Part shown: piece by piece, positions 42,405-51,082 of the stretch
How positions within the stretch are numbered: position 1 is the stretch's first letter
How the letters are laid out: each line of letters begins with the position of its first letter
DNA from: Anderseniella sp039978075
GTDB lineage: Bacteria; Pseudomonadota; Alphaproteobacteria; Rhizobiales; Aestuariivirgaceae
Direction of reading: 5' to 3'
Length of the DNA: 64,000 bases
Assembly (NCBI GenBank): GCA_039978075.1
Contig: JBDWCA010000004.1
Coordinates: 62,001 to 126,000, forward strand
The notes under the pieces: model-generated
The model's input: the letters and a program-made list of their open reading frames with translations, nothing else
Told to the model about the DNA's origin: nothing
Database searches by the model: none
Position numbers and translations under genes: made by a program

Positions 42405-43157
42405 TTAGTCTTTTGCGCCCCGCCGCAGGCTTACGGCACAGGTGTCGAATTCCCGGCGGAAGGCCCGGCTCAGGGCTTCGCCGGAACCATAGCCGTAGCG
42501 GCGGGCAATTGTCTGGATGCGGTCTCCGCGTTCGGCATCCTGATGGGCCAGAACCATGCGCCAGCGCCGCAGATAGGCAATCGGTGTATCGCCGACCCTG
42601 GCCGCAAACAATTCTGAAAACCGACTGAGCGACAGACCGGCTATGTCAGCCAGATCCTCATTTCGCCATTGCCGTCCCGGTGCCTCGTGCATGGCGACGA
42701 TTGCACGCGACAGCCGCTGGTCGGACAGGCCGCCGAGCAGTCCGGCCCGGGTGGTTCCGGCTTCTATCTGGCTGCGCAGCAAACGCACCAGCAGCACTTC
42801 TCCCAGCCGGTCGAGGATTGTGCCGGAGCCGCAGCGTGGCTTGTTGCCCTCTATCTGCAACAGGCTGGTGATGTGAAGCAGTTCGGAGTCTTCGTCGATT
42901 GCAATTTCGATAAGAGTCGGAAGCGTTGACAGGAGTGGATTGAAGGACCCGCCCCAGGCAACTTCCGCGCAGAACAGGACAGTATCGGCGCCGGCGATAT
43001 TTTCATCGATGGATTGTTCCGGAGAAAACACAATTCGGTCGGGCACATCATCATGCTCGCGGGCCAGTATGCCCAGATTGGAACTGGTCCGGTCTTTCGG
43101 CGTAACGTGCAGCTCAAACCGGGCAAGTAGAGCTGACAATCGGTCATATCGGGGCAT
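42405..43157 (-). CDS. AraC-family regulator with cupin (AraC_binding-like) sensor
   Basis: The 250-residue protein starts at ATG 43157 (MPRYDRLSALLARFELHV); an upstream ATG at 43247 would add 30 residues, and neither has a clear ribosome site. The N-terminal ~110 residues match the cupin_6 sensor found in AraC regulators of oxidoreductase genes. The C-terminal HTH pair shows LADIAGLSLSRFSELFAARVGDTPI and IARRYGYGSGEALSRAFRREF. It is divergent from the peroxiredoxin-like gene, with a 90-base gap, and is probably its regulator. Confidence 0.92.
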   Translation of the reverse strand: MPRYDRLSALLARFELHVTPKDRTSSNLGILAREHDDVPDRIVFSPEQSIDENIAGADTVLFCAEVAWGGSFNPLLSTLPTLIEIAIDEDSELLHITSLLQIEGNKPRCGSGTILDRLGEVLLVRLLRSQIEAGTTRAGLLGGLSDQRLSRAIVAMHEAPGRQWRNEDLADIAGLSLSRFSELFAARVGDTPIAYLRRWRMVLAHQDAERGDRIQTIARRYGYGSGEALSRAFRREFDTCAVSLRRGAKD

Positions 43158-43247
43158 ATTGGGTTTTCTATCAGTTTTTCCGTATTTATGTGATCGTAAA
43201 AGCAGGTACGAAGATTGGCAAGCCGTCAATTGTGAAAGGAAATCCAC

Positions 43248-43784
43248 ATGCTAATTCCGCGTCAGAAAACACCGGACCTAACCGTTGCCACCCTTGACCA
43301 TGGTGAGTTCAATCTCGCAACAGACAAATCCGAGCGCGGTACGGTCATTTGCTTTTATCGCGGTCTGCATTGCCCGATCTGCGCCAACTATCTGAAAGAA
43401 TTCGAAAAACTGGTGCCTGAGTTTGCCGCCCGTGGTGTGGCCGCCATTGCCATCAGCTCTGACGGTGAAGACCGGACGCGTCAGATGGCTGAAAAGATTG
43501 CAGCGACGCAATTGCGGTTCGGCTACGATCTTTCACTGGAAAAAGCCCGTGAATGGGGCCTCTACATTTCCACATCACGCGGTACGACGTCCATCGGCAT
43601 TGAAGAACCGGCGCTGTTTTCAGAGCCCGGGCTGTTCATGGTGACGCCTGAACAGACCCTGTATTACGGGTCTACCCAGACAATGCCGTTTGTCCGGCCG
43701 CATTTTTCCGAACTTGTCGGTGCCCTGGATTTTGCCATCAAGAACGATTACCCGGCGCGCGGTGAGTATACCGGCGCGGTGTAA
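43248..43784 (+). CDS. Peroxiredoxin-like (AhpC/TSA) protein
   Basis: The 178-residue thioredoxin-fold protein carries TVICFYRGLHCPICANYLKEFEK with Cys42 and Cys45 in a CPIC motif, then AIAISSDGEDRTRQMAEK and FVRPHFSELVGALDFA near the C-terminus. The C-x-x-C arrangement differs from the single peroxidatic Cys of true 2-Cys peroxiredoxins, so a thiol-oxidoreductase role is possible. AAAGG precedes the ATG by seven bases. It is divergent from the AraC gene, an arrangement common for regulator/redox-gene pairs. Confidence 0.92.
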   Translation: MLIPRQKTPDLTVATLDHGEFNLATDKSERGTVICFYRGLHCPICANYLKEFEKLVPEFAARGVAAIAISSDGEDRTRQMAEKIAATQLRFGYDLSLEKAREWGLYISTSRGTTSIGIEEPALFSEPGLFMVTPEQTLYYGSTQTMPFVRPHFSELVGALDFAIKNDYPARGEYTGAV

Positions 43785-43796
43785 ACGACCAAATCC

Positions 43797-43823
43797 GACC
43801 GGCCTGCCGCTGGTGGGCCGGTC
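43797..43823 (+). terminator. Hairpin after the peroxiredoxin-like gene
   Basis: GACCGGCC, 11-base loop, GGCCGGTC is a perfect eight-base inverted repeat beginning 13 bases after the stop. It lacks a run of T, so it may act with Rho or as a message-stabilising stem. Confidence 0.45.
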
Positions 43824-43955
43824 AACCATGACAAGTCTGGAGACATGGAAACAGGCGCCACGCGGGTGCGGTTAGCAAATCGTTAATGGCTTCATTGCTA
43901 GCTTCTGTTTCATTCAAAGATGGATTCGCTTTAACCCAAAGGTCCCGCCCGGTTC

Positions 43956-44258
43956 ATGTTCAAACGTCCGAAATTGTTTGATGTGCTGGTGTGCGCGGGC
44001 TGTGTTGCCATGTTGTCCTTCTTCCACTGGCACGCCACCAAGGGGCCGCGCAGCCTTGAAAACCATGCCCAGCAGGTGGCCAAACTCGAAGCCCGTGAAG
44101 CTGACCTTGCAAAAGTCAGGGCAAGGCGCGATGCTATAGAGGCGCGGGTAAAGCTCATGCGGCCCGAAAGCGTTGATCCGGACATGGCTTCACAGCTTGT
44201 TCGTGAAAAACTTGGCTATGAGAAAGTTAACTCGATTGTAGTTAACTTGCCAAAATGA
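43956..44258 (+). CDS. ftsB: FtsB/DivIC-type septum formation initiator
   Basis: The 100-residue bitopic membrane protein has one helix (LFDVLVCAGCVAMLSFFHW) followed by a coiled coil (HAQQVAKLEAREADLAKVRAR) and the family C-terminal block VDPDMASQLVREKLGYEKVNS. It belongs to the FtsQBL division complex, acting at the periplasmic face of the septum. The place between eno and pdhA is its normal position in Hyphomicrobiales, here separated from eno by about 3.2 kb of accessory genes. Confidence 0.9.
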   Translation: MFKRPKLFDVLVCAGCVAMLSFFHWHATKGPRSLENHAQQVAKLEAREADLAKVRARRDAIEARVKLMRPESVDPDMASQLVREKLGYEKVNSIVVNLPK

Positions 44259-44405
44259 GCGCAGCTCCTACACTGACTCTTTCAAAATAACCGAAATTAA
44301 GGTAACTGACCCAGATCATTATCATTTCTGGTACCAGTTGTGTTATGCCAAGCATCTGTCGACCCCGCAAAGAGGGTCTTTTATTGTCTCTCAGGGAGGG
44401 GTTGC

Positions 44406-45446
44406 ATGGCAAAAACCGCCAAAAAAACGTCTGGTGCATCCAGCAAGGCTGCAGCAGCGAGCGCAAAGACCAATTCCACGTTCAGCAAGGAGCAGGACCT
44501 CAAGGCTTATGAGGATATGCTGCTGATCCGCCGGTTTGAGGAAAAAGCCGGCCAGTTGTACGGCATGGGTCATATTGGCGGGTTCTGCCATCTGTACATC
44601 GGACAGGAAGCTGTTGTTGTCGGCATGGAAATGGCGATGGTTGAAGGTGACCAGATGATCACCTCGTATCGTGACCATGGCCACATGCTCGCCTGTGGCA
44701 TGGAACCGCAAGGCGTGATGGCGGAGTTGACCGGCAGACAGGGCGGATATTCGCGCGGCAAGGGCGGCTCCATGCACATGTTTTCGCGCGAGAAAGAGTT
44801 TTACGGCGGGCACGGCATCGTTGGAGCGCAGGTGCCGCTTGGTGCCGGTCTGGCGTTCGCCGACAAGTACAAGGGCAACGGCAAGGTGTCGGTTGCCTAT
44901 TTCGGTGAGGGCGCGACCAATCAGGGGCAGGTTTATGAAACCTTCAACATGGCCTCTTTATGGAAGCTGCCGGTGATATTCGTTATCGAGAACAATGGCT
45001 ATGCCATGGGCACTGCCGTGAAGCGTTCTGCGGCACTGGCCGAGCAGTTGTTCAACCGCGGCTCGGTTTACGGCATTCCCGGCGAACAGGTCGACGGCAT
45101 GGACGTGCGCATGGTGAAGGAGGCGGCAGACCGTGCCACCGAACACTGCCGGTCCGGCAAGGGCCCTTACATTCTTGAAATGAAGACCTATCGCTATCGC
45201 GGGCATTCCATGTCCGACCCGGCCAAATACCGCTCACGCGATGAAGTTCAGAAAATGCGCGAGGAACATGATCCGATCGAACAGGTCAAACGCCGCCTGA
45301 GCAATGATCACGGCATAGGCGATGACGATCTTAAGTCGATTGACGCCCGCATCCGCAAGATCGTGACTGAAGCAGCCGATTTCGCCCAGGCCGACGCCTT
45401 GCCTGATCCGGCAGAGCTGTGGACCGACATTTATGTGGACGCGTGA
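44406..45446 (+). CDS. pdhA: Pyruvate dehydrogenase E1 component, alpha subunit
   Basis: The 346-residue protein starts at ATG 44406, with AGGGAGGGG before it. The thiamine-diphosphate site is in YFGEGATNQGQVYETFNMAS, ending with the conserved Asn in VIENNGYAMGT. Before it lie ITSYRDHGHMLACGM and GKGGSMHMFSREKEFYGGHG, and the phosphorylation-loop equivalent YRYRGHSMSDPAKYRSRDEV lies near residue 270. With PdhB it decarboxylates pyruvate. The N-terminal 25 residues are Ala/Lys/Ser-rich. It heads the PDH genes. Confidence 0.97.
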   Translation: MAKTAKKTSGASSKAAAASAKTNSTFSKEQDLKAYEDMLLIRRFEEKAGQLYGMGHIGGFCHLYIGQEAVVVGMEMAMVEGDQMITSYRDHGHMLACGMEPQGVMAELTGRQGGYSRGKGGSMHMFSREKEFYGGHGIVGAQVPLGAGLAFADKYKGNGKVSVAYFGEGATNQGQVYETFNMASLWKLPVIFVIENNGYAMGTAVKRSAALAEQLFNRGSVYGIPGEQVDGMDVRMVKEAADRATEHCRSGKGPYILEMKTYRYRGHSMSDPAKYRSRDEVQKMREEHDPIEQVKRRLSNDHGIGDDDLKSIDARIRKIVTEAADFAQADALPDPAELWTDIYVDA

Positions 45447-45463
45447 GGTGGGGGTAATGCGTG

Positions 45464-45778
45464 ATGAACCCAGATTGGGGATGGCTCAACCTAATCGTGC
45501 TGACGCCAATATTTGCAATCGCTTTCGGGGCGTGGGCGGTCGCAGTCTATTCTCAAGTTCGTTTCTTCTTTTCACGAGATCGAAAGAGGGGATGGAGTTT
45601 GTATTTTCCGGGCTTTCGATACCAATGGAATGTAATGCGGGGCGATTTCGCGCCCTACGGAGGGCCATTGGCTCAAGGCCATCTGACACACATGCGTGGC
45701 GCAATCATGGTGTTTCTGATCGCATGGCTGACGGCAGTCGTATGGTTTACGGCAATGTTCTTTCTGTTGGTTCAATAG
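45464..45778 (+). CDS. Small membrane protein between pdhA and pdhB
   Basis: The 104-residue protein starts at ATG 45464 (or GTG 45461), with GAGGTGGGGG upstream. It has two clear hydrophobic helices, WLNLIVLTPIFAIAFGAWAVAV and MVFLIAWLTAVVWFTAMFFLLV, separated by a basic/aromatic loop (FFFSRDRKRGWSLYFPGFRYQW). I recognise no family. It is interposed in an operon that in relatives goes directly from pdhA to pdhB, and it begins 17 bases after the pdhA stop, so it should be co-transcribed. Confidence 0.7.
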   Translation: MNPDWGWLNLIVLTPIFAIAFGAWAVAVYSQVRFFFSRDRKRGWSLYFPGFRYQWNVMRGDFAPYGGPLAQGHLTHMRGAIMVFLIAWLTAVVWFTAMFFLLVQ

Positions 45779-45847
45779 CTTCTGCATGCAATGCCGAAAG
45801 TGGAGCAACCAACAAACTCAATTTATCCATAGCGGGAGTGTGCTGAG

Positions 45848-47230
45848 ATGGCCGTTGAAATTTTGATGCCGGCACTTTCGCCGACGATGGAAGAGGGAAA
45901 ACTGGCGCGCTGGCTGGTCAAGGAGGGTGACAGCGTCACTTCCGGTGACATTATCGCAGAGATCGAAACCGACAAGGCCACCATGGAGGTCGAAGCTGTG
46001 GACGAGGGCACCGTTGCCGCCATCGCCATTGCCGAGGGCACCGAGGGGGTCAAGGTCAACACGGTGATTGCCGTGCTTGCTGCAGACGGTGAGGATGCAT
46101 CTTCAATAAGTGCTGCACCTGCTGCGGCCCCTGCAGCAGAAGCTGCACCTGCTGCCGGGGCGCCTGTGGCTACCCCGGCACAAGCTGCGGCACCTGCTTC
46201 ATTGAGCGCTGTTACGACACCCGATCCGGAAATTCCCGAAGGCACCGAAATGGTGCAGATGACGGTGCGCGAAGCTTTGAATTCTGCCATGGCGGAAGAA
46301 ATGCGCCGCGATGAGACCGTGTTCCTGATGGGTGAAGAAGTCGCCGAGTATCAGGGTGCCTACAAGATTTCTCAAGGCTTGCTGGAAGAATTCGGCGACA
46401 AACGGGTTATCGACACGCCAATTACCGAACATGGCTTTACCGGCATCGCAGTTGGTGCGGCCTTCGGCGGGCTGAAACCGATTGTTGAATTCATGACATT
46501 CAATTTCGCCATGCAGGCAATTGACCACATCATCAATTCAGCCGCCAAGACGCTGTACATGTCCGGTGGCCAGATGGGCGCGCACATGGTGTTTCGCGGG
46601 GCCAATGGTGCCGCGGCTCGTGTGGGTGCACAACACTCCCAGGACTATGCCAGCTGGTATGCCCACGTGCCAGGTCTGAAAGTGGTGATGCCGTATTCGG
46701 CGGCTGATGCAAAAGGCCTGCTCAAAGCCTCGATCCGGGACCCCAACCCGGTGATCTTCCTGGAAAACGAAATTCTTTATGGCCGCACGTTCGAGGTGCC
46801 CAAGGTGGATGACTGGGTAGTGCCGATCGGCAAGGCGCGGATTGCCCGCGCCGGCAGTGACGTCACTATCGTGTCGTGGGGAATGGGCATGTCCTATTCC
46901 ATGGAGGCAGCGGAAAAACTTGCAGCAGAAGGTATCGAAGCCGAAGTCATCGACCTTCGCTCGCTGCGGCCAATGGACATTCCTGCCGTGCTTGAAAGCG
47001 TCCGGAAAACCAATCGTTGCGTAACTGTGGAGGAAGCCTGGCCGGTGTGCTCGGTGGGGTCTGAAGTGGCAGCCCAGATAATGACCCACGCGTTTGACTA
47101 TCTCGATGCGCCGGTGGCCCGGGTCAACGGCAAGGATGTGCCGATGCCCTATGCCGCCAACCTGGAAAAGCTGGCGCTGCCCAATGTGGATGAAGTTGTT
47201 GAGGCGGCCAAGGCCGTCCTGTACCGGTAA
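45848..47230 (+). CDS. pdhB: Pyruvate dehydrogenase E1 beta subunit with N-terminal lipoyl domain
   Basis: In this 460-residue protein, residues 1-80 are a lipoyl domain (VEILMPALSPTMEEGKLARW and ETDKATMEVEAVDEG, with the lipoylated Lys in TDKAT). An Ala/Pro linker (~85-125) follows, then the E1-beta transketolase-like body with VFLMGEEVAEYQGAYKISQGL, TPITEHGFTGIAVGAA and EFMTFNFAMQAIDHIINSAAK. A lipoyl domain on E1-beta is typical of alphaproteobacterial PDH. It works with PdhA and E2 in pyruvate oxidation. Confidence 0.97.
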   Translation: MAVEILMPALSPTMEEGKLARWLVKEGDSVTSGDIIAEIETDKATMEVEAVDEGTVAAIAIAEGTEGVKVNTVIAVLAADGEDASSISAAPAAAPAAEAAPAAGAPVATPAQAAAPASLSAVTTPDPEIPEGTEMVQMTVREALNSAMAEEMRRDETVFLMGEEVAEYQGAYKISQGLLEEFGDKRVIDTPITEHGFTGIAVGAAFGGLKPIVEFMTFNFAMQAIDHIINSAAKTLYMSGGQMGAHMVFRGANGAAARVGAQHSQDYASWYAHVPGLKVVMPYSAADAKGLLKASIRDPNPVIFLENEILYGRTFEVPKVDDWVVPIGKARIARAGSDVTIVSWGMGMSYSMEAAEKLAAEGIEAEVIDLRSLRPMDIPAVLESVRKTNRCVTVEEAWPVCSVGSEVAAQIMTHAFDYLDAPVARVNGKDVPMPYAANLEKLALPNVDEVVEAAKAVLYR

Positions 47231-47245
47231 GGGGAGCGCAAGGTC

Positions 47246-48586
47246 ATGCCAACAGAGATCCTGATGCCTGCACTGTCGCCCACCATGGAAACAGGCAAGC
47301 TGGCCAAATGGCTGGTCAAGGAAGGCGATACGGTTACGTCCGGTGACATTATCGCAGAGATCGAAACCGACAAGGCGACCATGGAAGTGGAAGCCGTGGA
47401 CGAAGGCAAGGTCGGTAAGATCCTGATTGCCGAAGGTACGGAAGAGGTAGCGGTCAATACCACCATTGCCGTGTTGCTGGAAGACGGCGAAAGCGCTGAC
47501 GACATACAGGCCAGTGCGGCACCTGCTGCTGCGCCACCCGCAGCACCTGCACCGGCGGCGACACCAGCTGCGGCTGCTCCTGCGGAAGCTGCGGCAAAAC
47601 CTGCAGCGCCAGCAGCAGCTGCGCCGGCGCGTGAGCCTGATGCCCGTATCTTCGCTTCGCCACTGGCGCGGCGCATCGCCAAGCAGAACAATATCGACAT
47701 TGCGGTATTGTCAGGCTCCGGGCCGCATGGCCGGATCGTCAAATCAGATGTGGATACGGCTCTCAGGGACGGTATACCCAGGGCCGCCCCTCAGGGCGAT
47801 GCCAAGGCACCGGCTGCCGGGTCTGTTCCTGCCATGGCATCGGGACCGTCTGATGATATGGTGCGCAGATTCTTTGCCGAAGGCTCGTTCGAGGAATTGC
47901 CGCATGATGGCATGCGCAAAACCATCGCGTCGCGCCTGACCGAAAGCCATCAGACCATACCGGCGTATTTCATCTCGGTGGACTGCACGCTTGATGCCTT
48001 GCTGAAATCGCGGGCCGAATTCAATGCGGCGGCCCCGAAGGACAAGGATGACAAACCGGCCTACAAGCTGTCGGTGAACGATTTCATTATCAAGGCCCTG
48101 GCTCTGGCGCTGCGAGATGTGCCACTGGCCAATGCGTCGTGGACGTCAACCGCCAGGCTTTTACACAAGCATTCCGACGTGGGGGTCGCCGTTGCCATCC
48201 CGGACGGGTTGATAACACCCATCGTGCGAGACGCTGAAATCAAGCCCTTGTCGATGATTTCCGCTGAAGTCAAGGACATGGCGCGCCGCGCCCGTGACCG
48301 GAAACTGAAGCCGGAAGAATACCAGGGCGGTACCACGGCAGTTTCTAATCTGGGCATGTTCGGGGTCGACAATTTCACCTCCATCATCAATCCGCCGCAC
48401 GCCTCCATCGTGTCCATCGGGGCAGGGGTGCAGAAGCCGGTGGTGAAAGACGGTGCGGTCGCCATTGCCACGGTGATGAGCGCGACCTTTGCATTCGATC
48501 ATCGCGTCATCGACGGCGCGCTCGGCGGCCAGTTGGCAACAGCCTTCCGGAACTACCTCGAGAACCCTTTGGCGATGCTGGTCTAG
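47246..48586 (+). CDS. pdhC: Pyruvate dehydrogenase E2, dihydrolipoamide acetyltransferase
   Basis: The 446-residue protein has an N-terminal lipoyl domain (PTEILMPALSPTMETGKLAKW, lipoyl Lys in ETDKATMEVE), nearly the same as that of PdhB. An Ala/Pro linker follows, then the E1/E3-binding domain ASPLARRIAKQNNIDIAVLSG near residue 135 and the catalytic domain ending in TFAFDHRVIDGALGGQL with the HRxxDG active site. It accepts the acetyl group and passes it to CoA. GGGGAG precedes its ATG; its stop is followed by AGGAGG for the next gene. Confidence 0.97.
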   Translation: MPTEILMPALSPTMETGKLAKWLVKEGDTVTSGDIIAEIETDKATMEVEAVDEGKVGKILIAEGTEEVAVNTTIAVLLEDGESADDIQASAAPAAAPPAAPAPAATPAAAAPAEAAAKPAAPAAAAPAREPDARIFASPLARRIAKQNNIDIAVLSGSGPHGRIVKSDVDTALRDGIPRAAPQGDAKAPAAGSVPAMASGPSDDMVRRFFAEGSFEELPHDGMRKTIASRLTESHQTIPAYFISVDCTLDALLKSRAEFNAAAPKDKDDKPAYKLSVNDFIIKALALALRDVPLANASWTSTARLLHKHSDVGVAVAIPDGLITPIVRDAEIKPLSMISAEVKDMARRARDRKLKPEEYQGGTTAVSNLGMFGVDNFTSIINPPHASIVSIGAGVQKPVVKDGAVAIATVMSATFAFDHRVIDGALGGQLATAFRNYLENPLAMLV

Positions 48587-48596
48587 GAGGTCAACT

Positions 48597-49178
48597 GTGA
48601 TCCGGCCCGCCACCAAGCAGGATGCGTCCGAACTGGTCTGCCTGATTGATTGTGCTGGCTACGGCATTCCCCTGGGTGTCTGGGATGCCATGCTGGATGG
48701 TGAAGCGTCAGTGCTGGAGGTTGGCCGCAAGCGTGCCATGCGCGACGAGGGCGGGTTTTCCTACCGCAATGCCTGGATTGCCGAACGTGACGGGGCGGTG
48801 GCCGGTGCGCTGGTCGGATACCGGCTTGATGATGAAATTGACCTGTCGGACATCGACGATGTGCCAGCCACATTCCGTCCGCTGATGGAGCTTGAGGCGG
48901 AGGCGCCGGGCAGCTGGTATGTCAATGTGCTGGCCGTGCATGGTGAATGGCGGGCCAAAGGGGTTGGCGGTGCATTGCTTGACCATGCCGATCAAGCCGC
49001 TGCAAAAACCGGAGCCCGGGCGATGAGCATAATAATGGAAAGCGAGAACCACGGTGCCCGGCGATTGTACGAAGCCAAGGGCTACAAGATCACGGCGCGG
49101 CGGCCACGTGTGGCATTTGAAACGGATCGAACGGGCTCTGCTGAGTGGCTGTTGATGGTGAAGGACCTGAAGATATGA
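48597..49178 (+). CDS. GNAT-family N-acetyltransferase within the PDH operon
   Basis: The 193-residue protein starts at GTG 48597, with a perfect AGGAGG six bases upstream; the longer frame runs back into pdhC. VIRPATKQDASELVCLIDCA opens the fold. WYVNVLAVHGEWRAKGVGGALLDHADQAAAKTG holds the acetyl-CoA loop, and ENHGARRLYEAKGYK follows. Its stop overlaps the lpdA start by four bases (ATGA), so it is translated with the E3 gene. Substrate unknown. Confidence 0.93.
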   Translation: MIRPATKQDASELVCLIDCAGYGIPLGVWDAMLDGEASVLEVGRKRAMRDEGGFSYRNAWIAERDGAVAGALVGYRLDDEIDLSDIDDVPATFRPLMELEAEAPGSWYVNVLAVHGEWRAKGVGGALLDHADQAAAKTGARAMSIIMESENHGARRLYEAKGYKITARRPRVAFETDRTGSAEWLLMVKDLKI

Positions 49179-50620
49179 CTGAAACAAGTTTCGACGTAAT
49201 CATCATCGGTGCCGGGCCCGGTGGCTATGTGACCGCGATACGCGCAGCACAGCTTGGCATGAAGGTCGCGATTGTCGAGCGCGAGCATCTCGGCGGTATC
49301 TGCCTTAACTGGGGCTGTATCCCGACCAAGGCGCTGTTACGGTCGGCGGAGATCTATCATTATATGAACCATGCCGGCGATTACGGGCTATCGGCTGAAA
49401 AAGTGAGCTTTGATGCTGCTGCCGTGGTCAAGCGGTCGCGCGGGGTGTCCGGTCGTCTCAATGGCGGCGTCGGACATCTTCTGAAAAAGAACAAGGTCCA
49501 GGTGATCTGGGGCGAAGCCAAGGTAACCAAGCCGGGCGAAGTGGTGGTGGCGAAGTCGTCCAAACCACCGATGCAGCCGGCTCATCCCGATCCTAAAGGT
49601 GCTGCTGGAGCGGGTACCTACAAGGCAAAACATATCATCATTGCCACCGGTGCCCGTCCGCGTGCGTTGCCCGGGCTGGAACCTGACGGCAAACTGGTCT
49701 GGACCTATTTCGAGGCCATGGTGCCGCCGGAAATGCCGGGCAAACTGCTGGTTGTCGGTTCCGGCGCTATCGGTATTGAATTTGCCAGTTTTTACAATGC
49801 CATGGGTGTTGATGTTACCGTGGTCGAGATCATGGATCAGATCATGCCGGTGGAGGATACAGAGATTGCCGGGCTGGCCCGTAAGCAGCTTGAAAAGCAG
49901 GGCCTCAAGATCATGACGGGTACCAAGGTTGCCAGCCTGAAAAAGGGTGCAAATGACGTCACCGCCACGATTGAGGATGCCAAGGGCGCCAAGTCCGAAT
50001 TGAAAGTGGACCGGGTGATTTCCGCTGTGGGTGTTGTCGGCAATATCGAAAACCTCGGTCTGGAGGCACTTGGCGTCAAGACCGATCGCAGCTGCGTGGT
50101 GATTGACGGCTTTGGCAATACCAATGTTCCCGGCATTTATGCCATTGGTGATGTGGCCGGCCCGCCCATGCTGGCGCACAAGGCCGAGCATGAAGGCGTG
50201 ATCTGTGTCGACAAGATTGCCGGCCAGGCAAATGTCCACCCCATGAAGAAGGAACAGATACCGGGCTGTACCTATTGCCATCCGCAGGTTGCATCTGTTG
50301 GTTTGACGGAACGTGCAGCAAAGGAAAAGGGTATCGACGTCAAAATCGGCCGGTTCCCGTTCATGGCCAATGGCAAGGCCATTGCGCTGGGAGAGGATCA
50401 GGGACTGATCAAAACCATATTTGACAAGAAAACCGGGCAGTTGCTGGGGGCGCACATGGTCGGTGCGGAAGTCACCGAACTGATACAGGGCTTCGTTATT
50501 GCGATGGGGCTTGAGACAACCGAGGAAGACCTGATGCACACGGTGTTCCCGCATCCGACGCTTTCGGAAATGATGCATGAAAGTGTACTTGATGCCTATG
50601 GCCGCGTGATCCATATGTAG
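49175..50620 (+). CDS. lpdA: Dihydrolipoyl dehydrogenase (E3)
   Basis: The 481-residue flavoprotein starts at ATG 49175, overlapping the GNAT stop. Visible are FAD motif VIIIGAGPGGYVTAIRAAQLG, the redox disulfide in GGICLNWGCIPTKALLRS, NAD motif KLLVVGSGAIGIEFASFYN, FAD motif GIYAIGDVAGPPMLAHKAEHEG and the C-terminal HPHPTLSE-type TVFPHPTLSEMMHE with catalytic His. An insert around residues 125-145 (SSKPPMQPAHPDPKGAAGAG) is characteristic of the PDH-linked Lpd of alphaproteobacteria. It reoxidises dihydrolipoyl groups of E2. Confidence 0.97.
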   Translation: MTETSFDVIIIGAGPGGYVTAIRAAQLGMKVAIVEREHLGGICLNWGCIPTKALLRSAEIYHYMNHAGDYGLSAEKVSFDAAAVVKRSRGVSGRLNGGVGHLLKKNKVQVIWGEAKVTKPGEVVVAKSSKPPMQPAHPDPKGAAGAGTYKAKHIIIATGARPRALPGLEPDGKLVWTYFEAMVPPEMPGKLLVVGSGAIGIEFASFYNAMGVDVTVVEIMDQIMPVEDTEIAGLARKQLEKQGLKIMTGTKVASLKKGANDVTATIEDAKGAKSELKVDRVISAVGVVGNIENLGLEALGVKTDRSCVVIDGFGNTNVPGIYAIGDVAGPPMLAHKAEHEGVICVDKIAGQANVHPMKKEQIPGCTYCHPQVASVGLTERAAKEKGIDVKIGRFPFMANGKAIALGEDQGLIKTIFDKKTGQLLGAHMVGAEVTELIQGFVIAMGLETTEEDLMHTVFPHPTLSEMMHESVLDAYGRVIHM

Positions 50621-50692
50621 GCTCGGAGCAACATGGCTTCAGCTGAATCCATGTAGCTTTGGCATTGTGAATACGATCAGTTTTATGGCCTT

Positions 50693-50707
50693 TGATTGAC
50701 TCAATCA
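50693..50707 (+). promoter_or_regulatory. Perfect palindrome upstream of the first YeaQ-type gene
   Basis: TGATTGACTCAATCA is a perfect seven-base inverted repeat with one central base, 46 bases before the ATG at 50753. It resembles an FNR site but with one base less between half-sites, so I do not assign the regulator. The part GACTCAATCACAGGT also occurs near 35482. Confidence 0.35.
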
Positions 50708-50752
50708 CAGGTCATACTGATCTGGACGGGGTTAGTTTAAGGAAGTTACAGA

Positions 50753-51040
50753 ATGGATATGTCATTGATGGATCTTGGCGGCGGTGTGGGAATTTTCGGC
50801 ACCTTACTGATCGGTGGAGTCGCCGGCTGGATTGCGGAAAAGCTGACCGGTGCCAGTCACGGTCTTCTGACCAATATCGTGATTGGTATCCTGGGCGCCT
50901 TCATAGGCGGTTGGATTGCCAATGCACTGGGCCTGCAATTGGGTGAGCTTTTCGACGGCTGGTTCTGGGGCAATGTCCTGGTGTCTGTTGTCGGGGCTGT
51001 TCTTCTAATTACGGTTTATCGTATGCTCAGGGGCAAGTGA
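50753..51040 (+). CDS. GlsB/YeaQ/YmgE-family membrane protein
   Basis: The 95-residue protein has three hydrophobic segments, GIFGTLLIGGVAGWIAEKLTG, LLTNIVIGILGAFIGGWIAN and VLVSVVGAVLLITVYRML. This is the small Gly-rich transglycosylase-associated (YeaQ) layout, with the family GWIAEK and NIVIGILGA blocks. Such proteins are linked to stress responses, with unknown molecular role. The N-terminal MDMSLMDLGGGV and a central ELFDGWFWGN are extra relative to the shorter paralogue that follows 42 bases later. Confidence 0.9.
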   Translation: MDMSLMDLGGGVGIFGTLLIGGVAGWIAEKLTGASHGLLTNIVIGILGAFIGGWIANALGLQLGELFDGWFWGNVLVSVVGAVLLITVYRMLRGK

Positions 51041-51082
51041 GTCTCATCGGCTCGCTCGTTCTAACCCAATCAGGAGGGGATT

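Noticed and set aside
49388..50614. A 408-codon minus-strand frame opposite lpdA
   Set aside because: Antisense shadow; composition rich in His, Arg and Gly, typical of the complement of a GC-rich gene.
50693..50707. Palindrome before the first YeaQ-type gene read as an FNR box
   Set aside because: Half-sites are TTGA and TCAA but spaced five rather than six bases apart, so it does not fit the FNR consensus; kept only as an unassigned palindrome.
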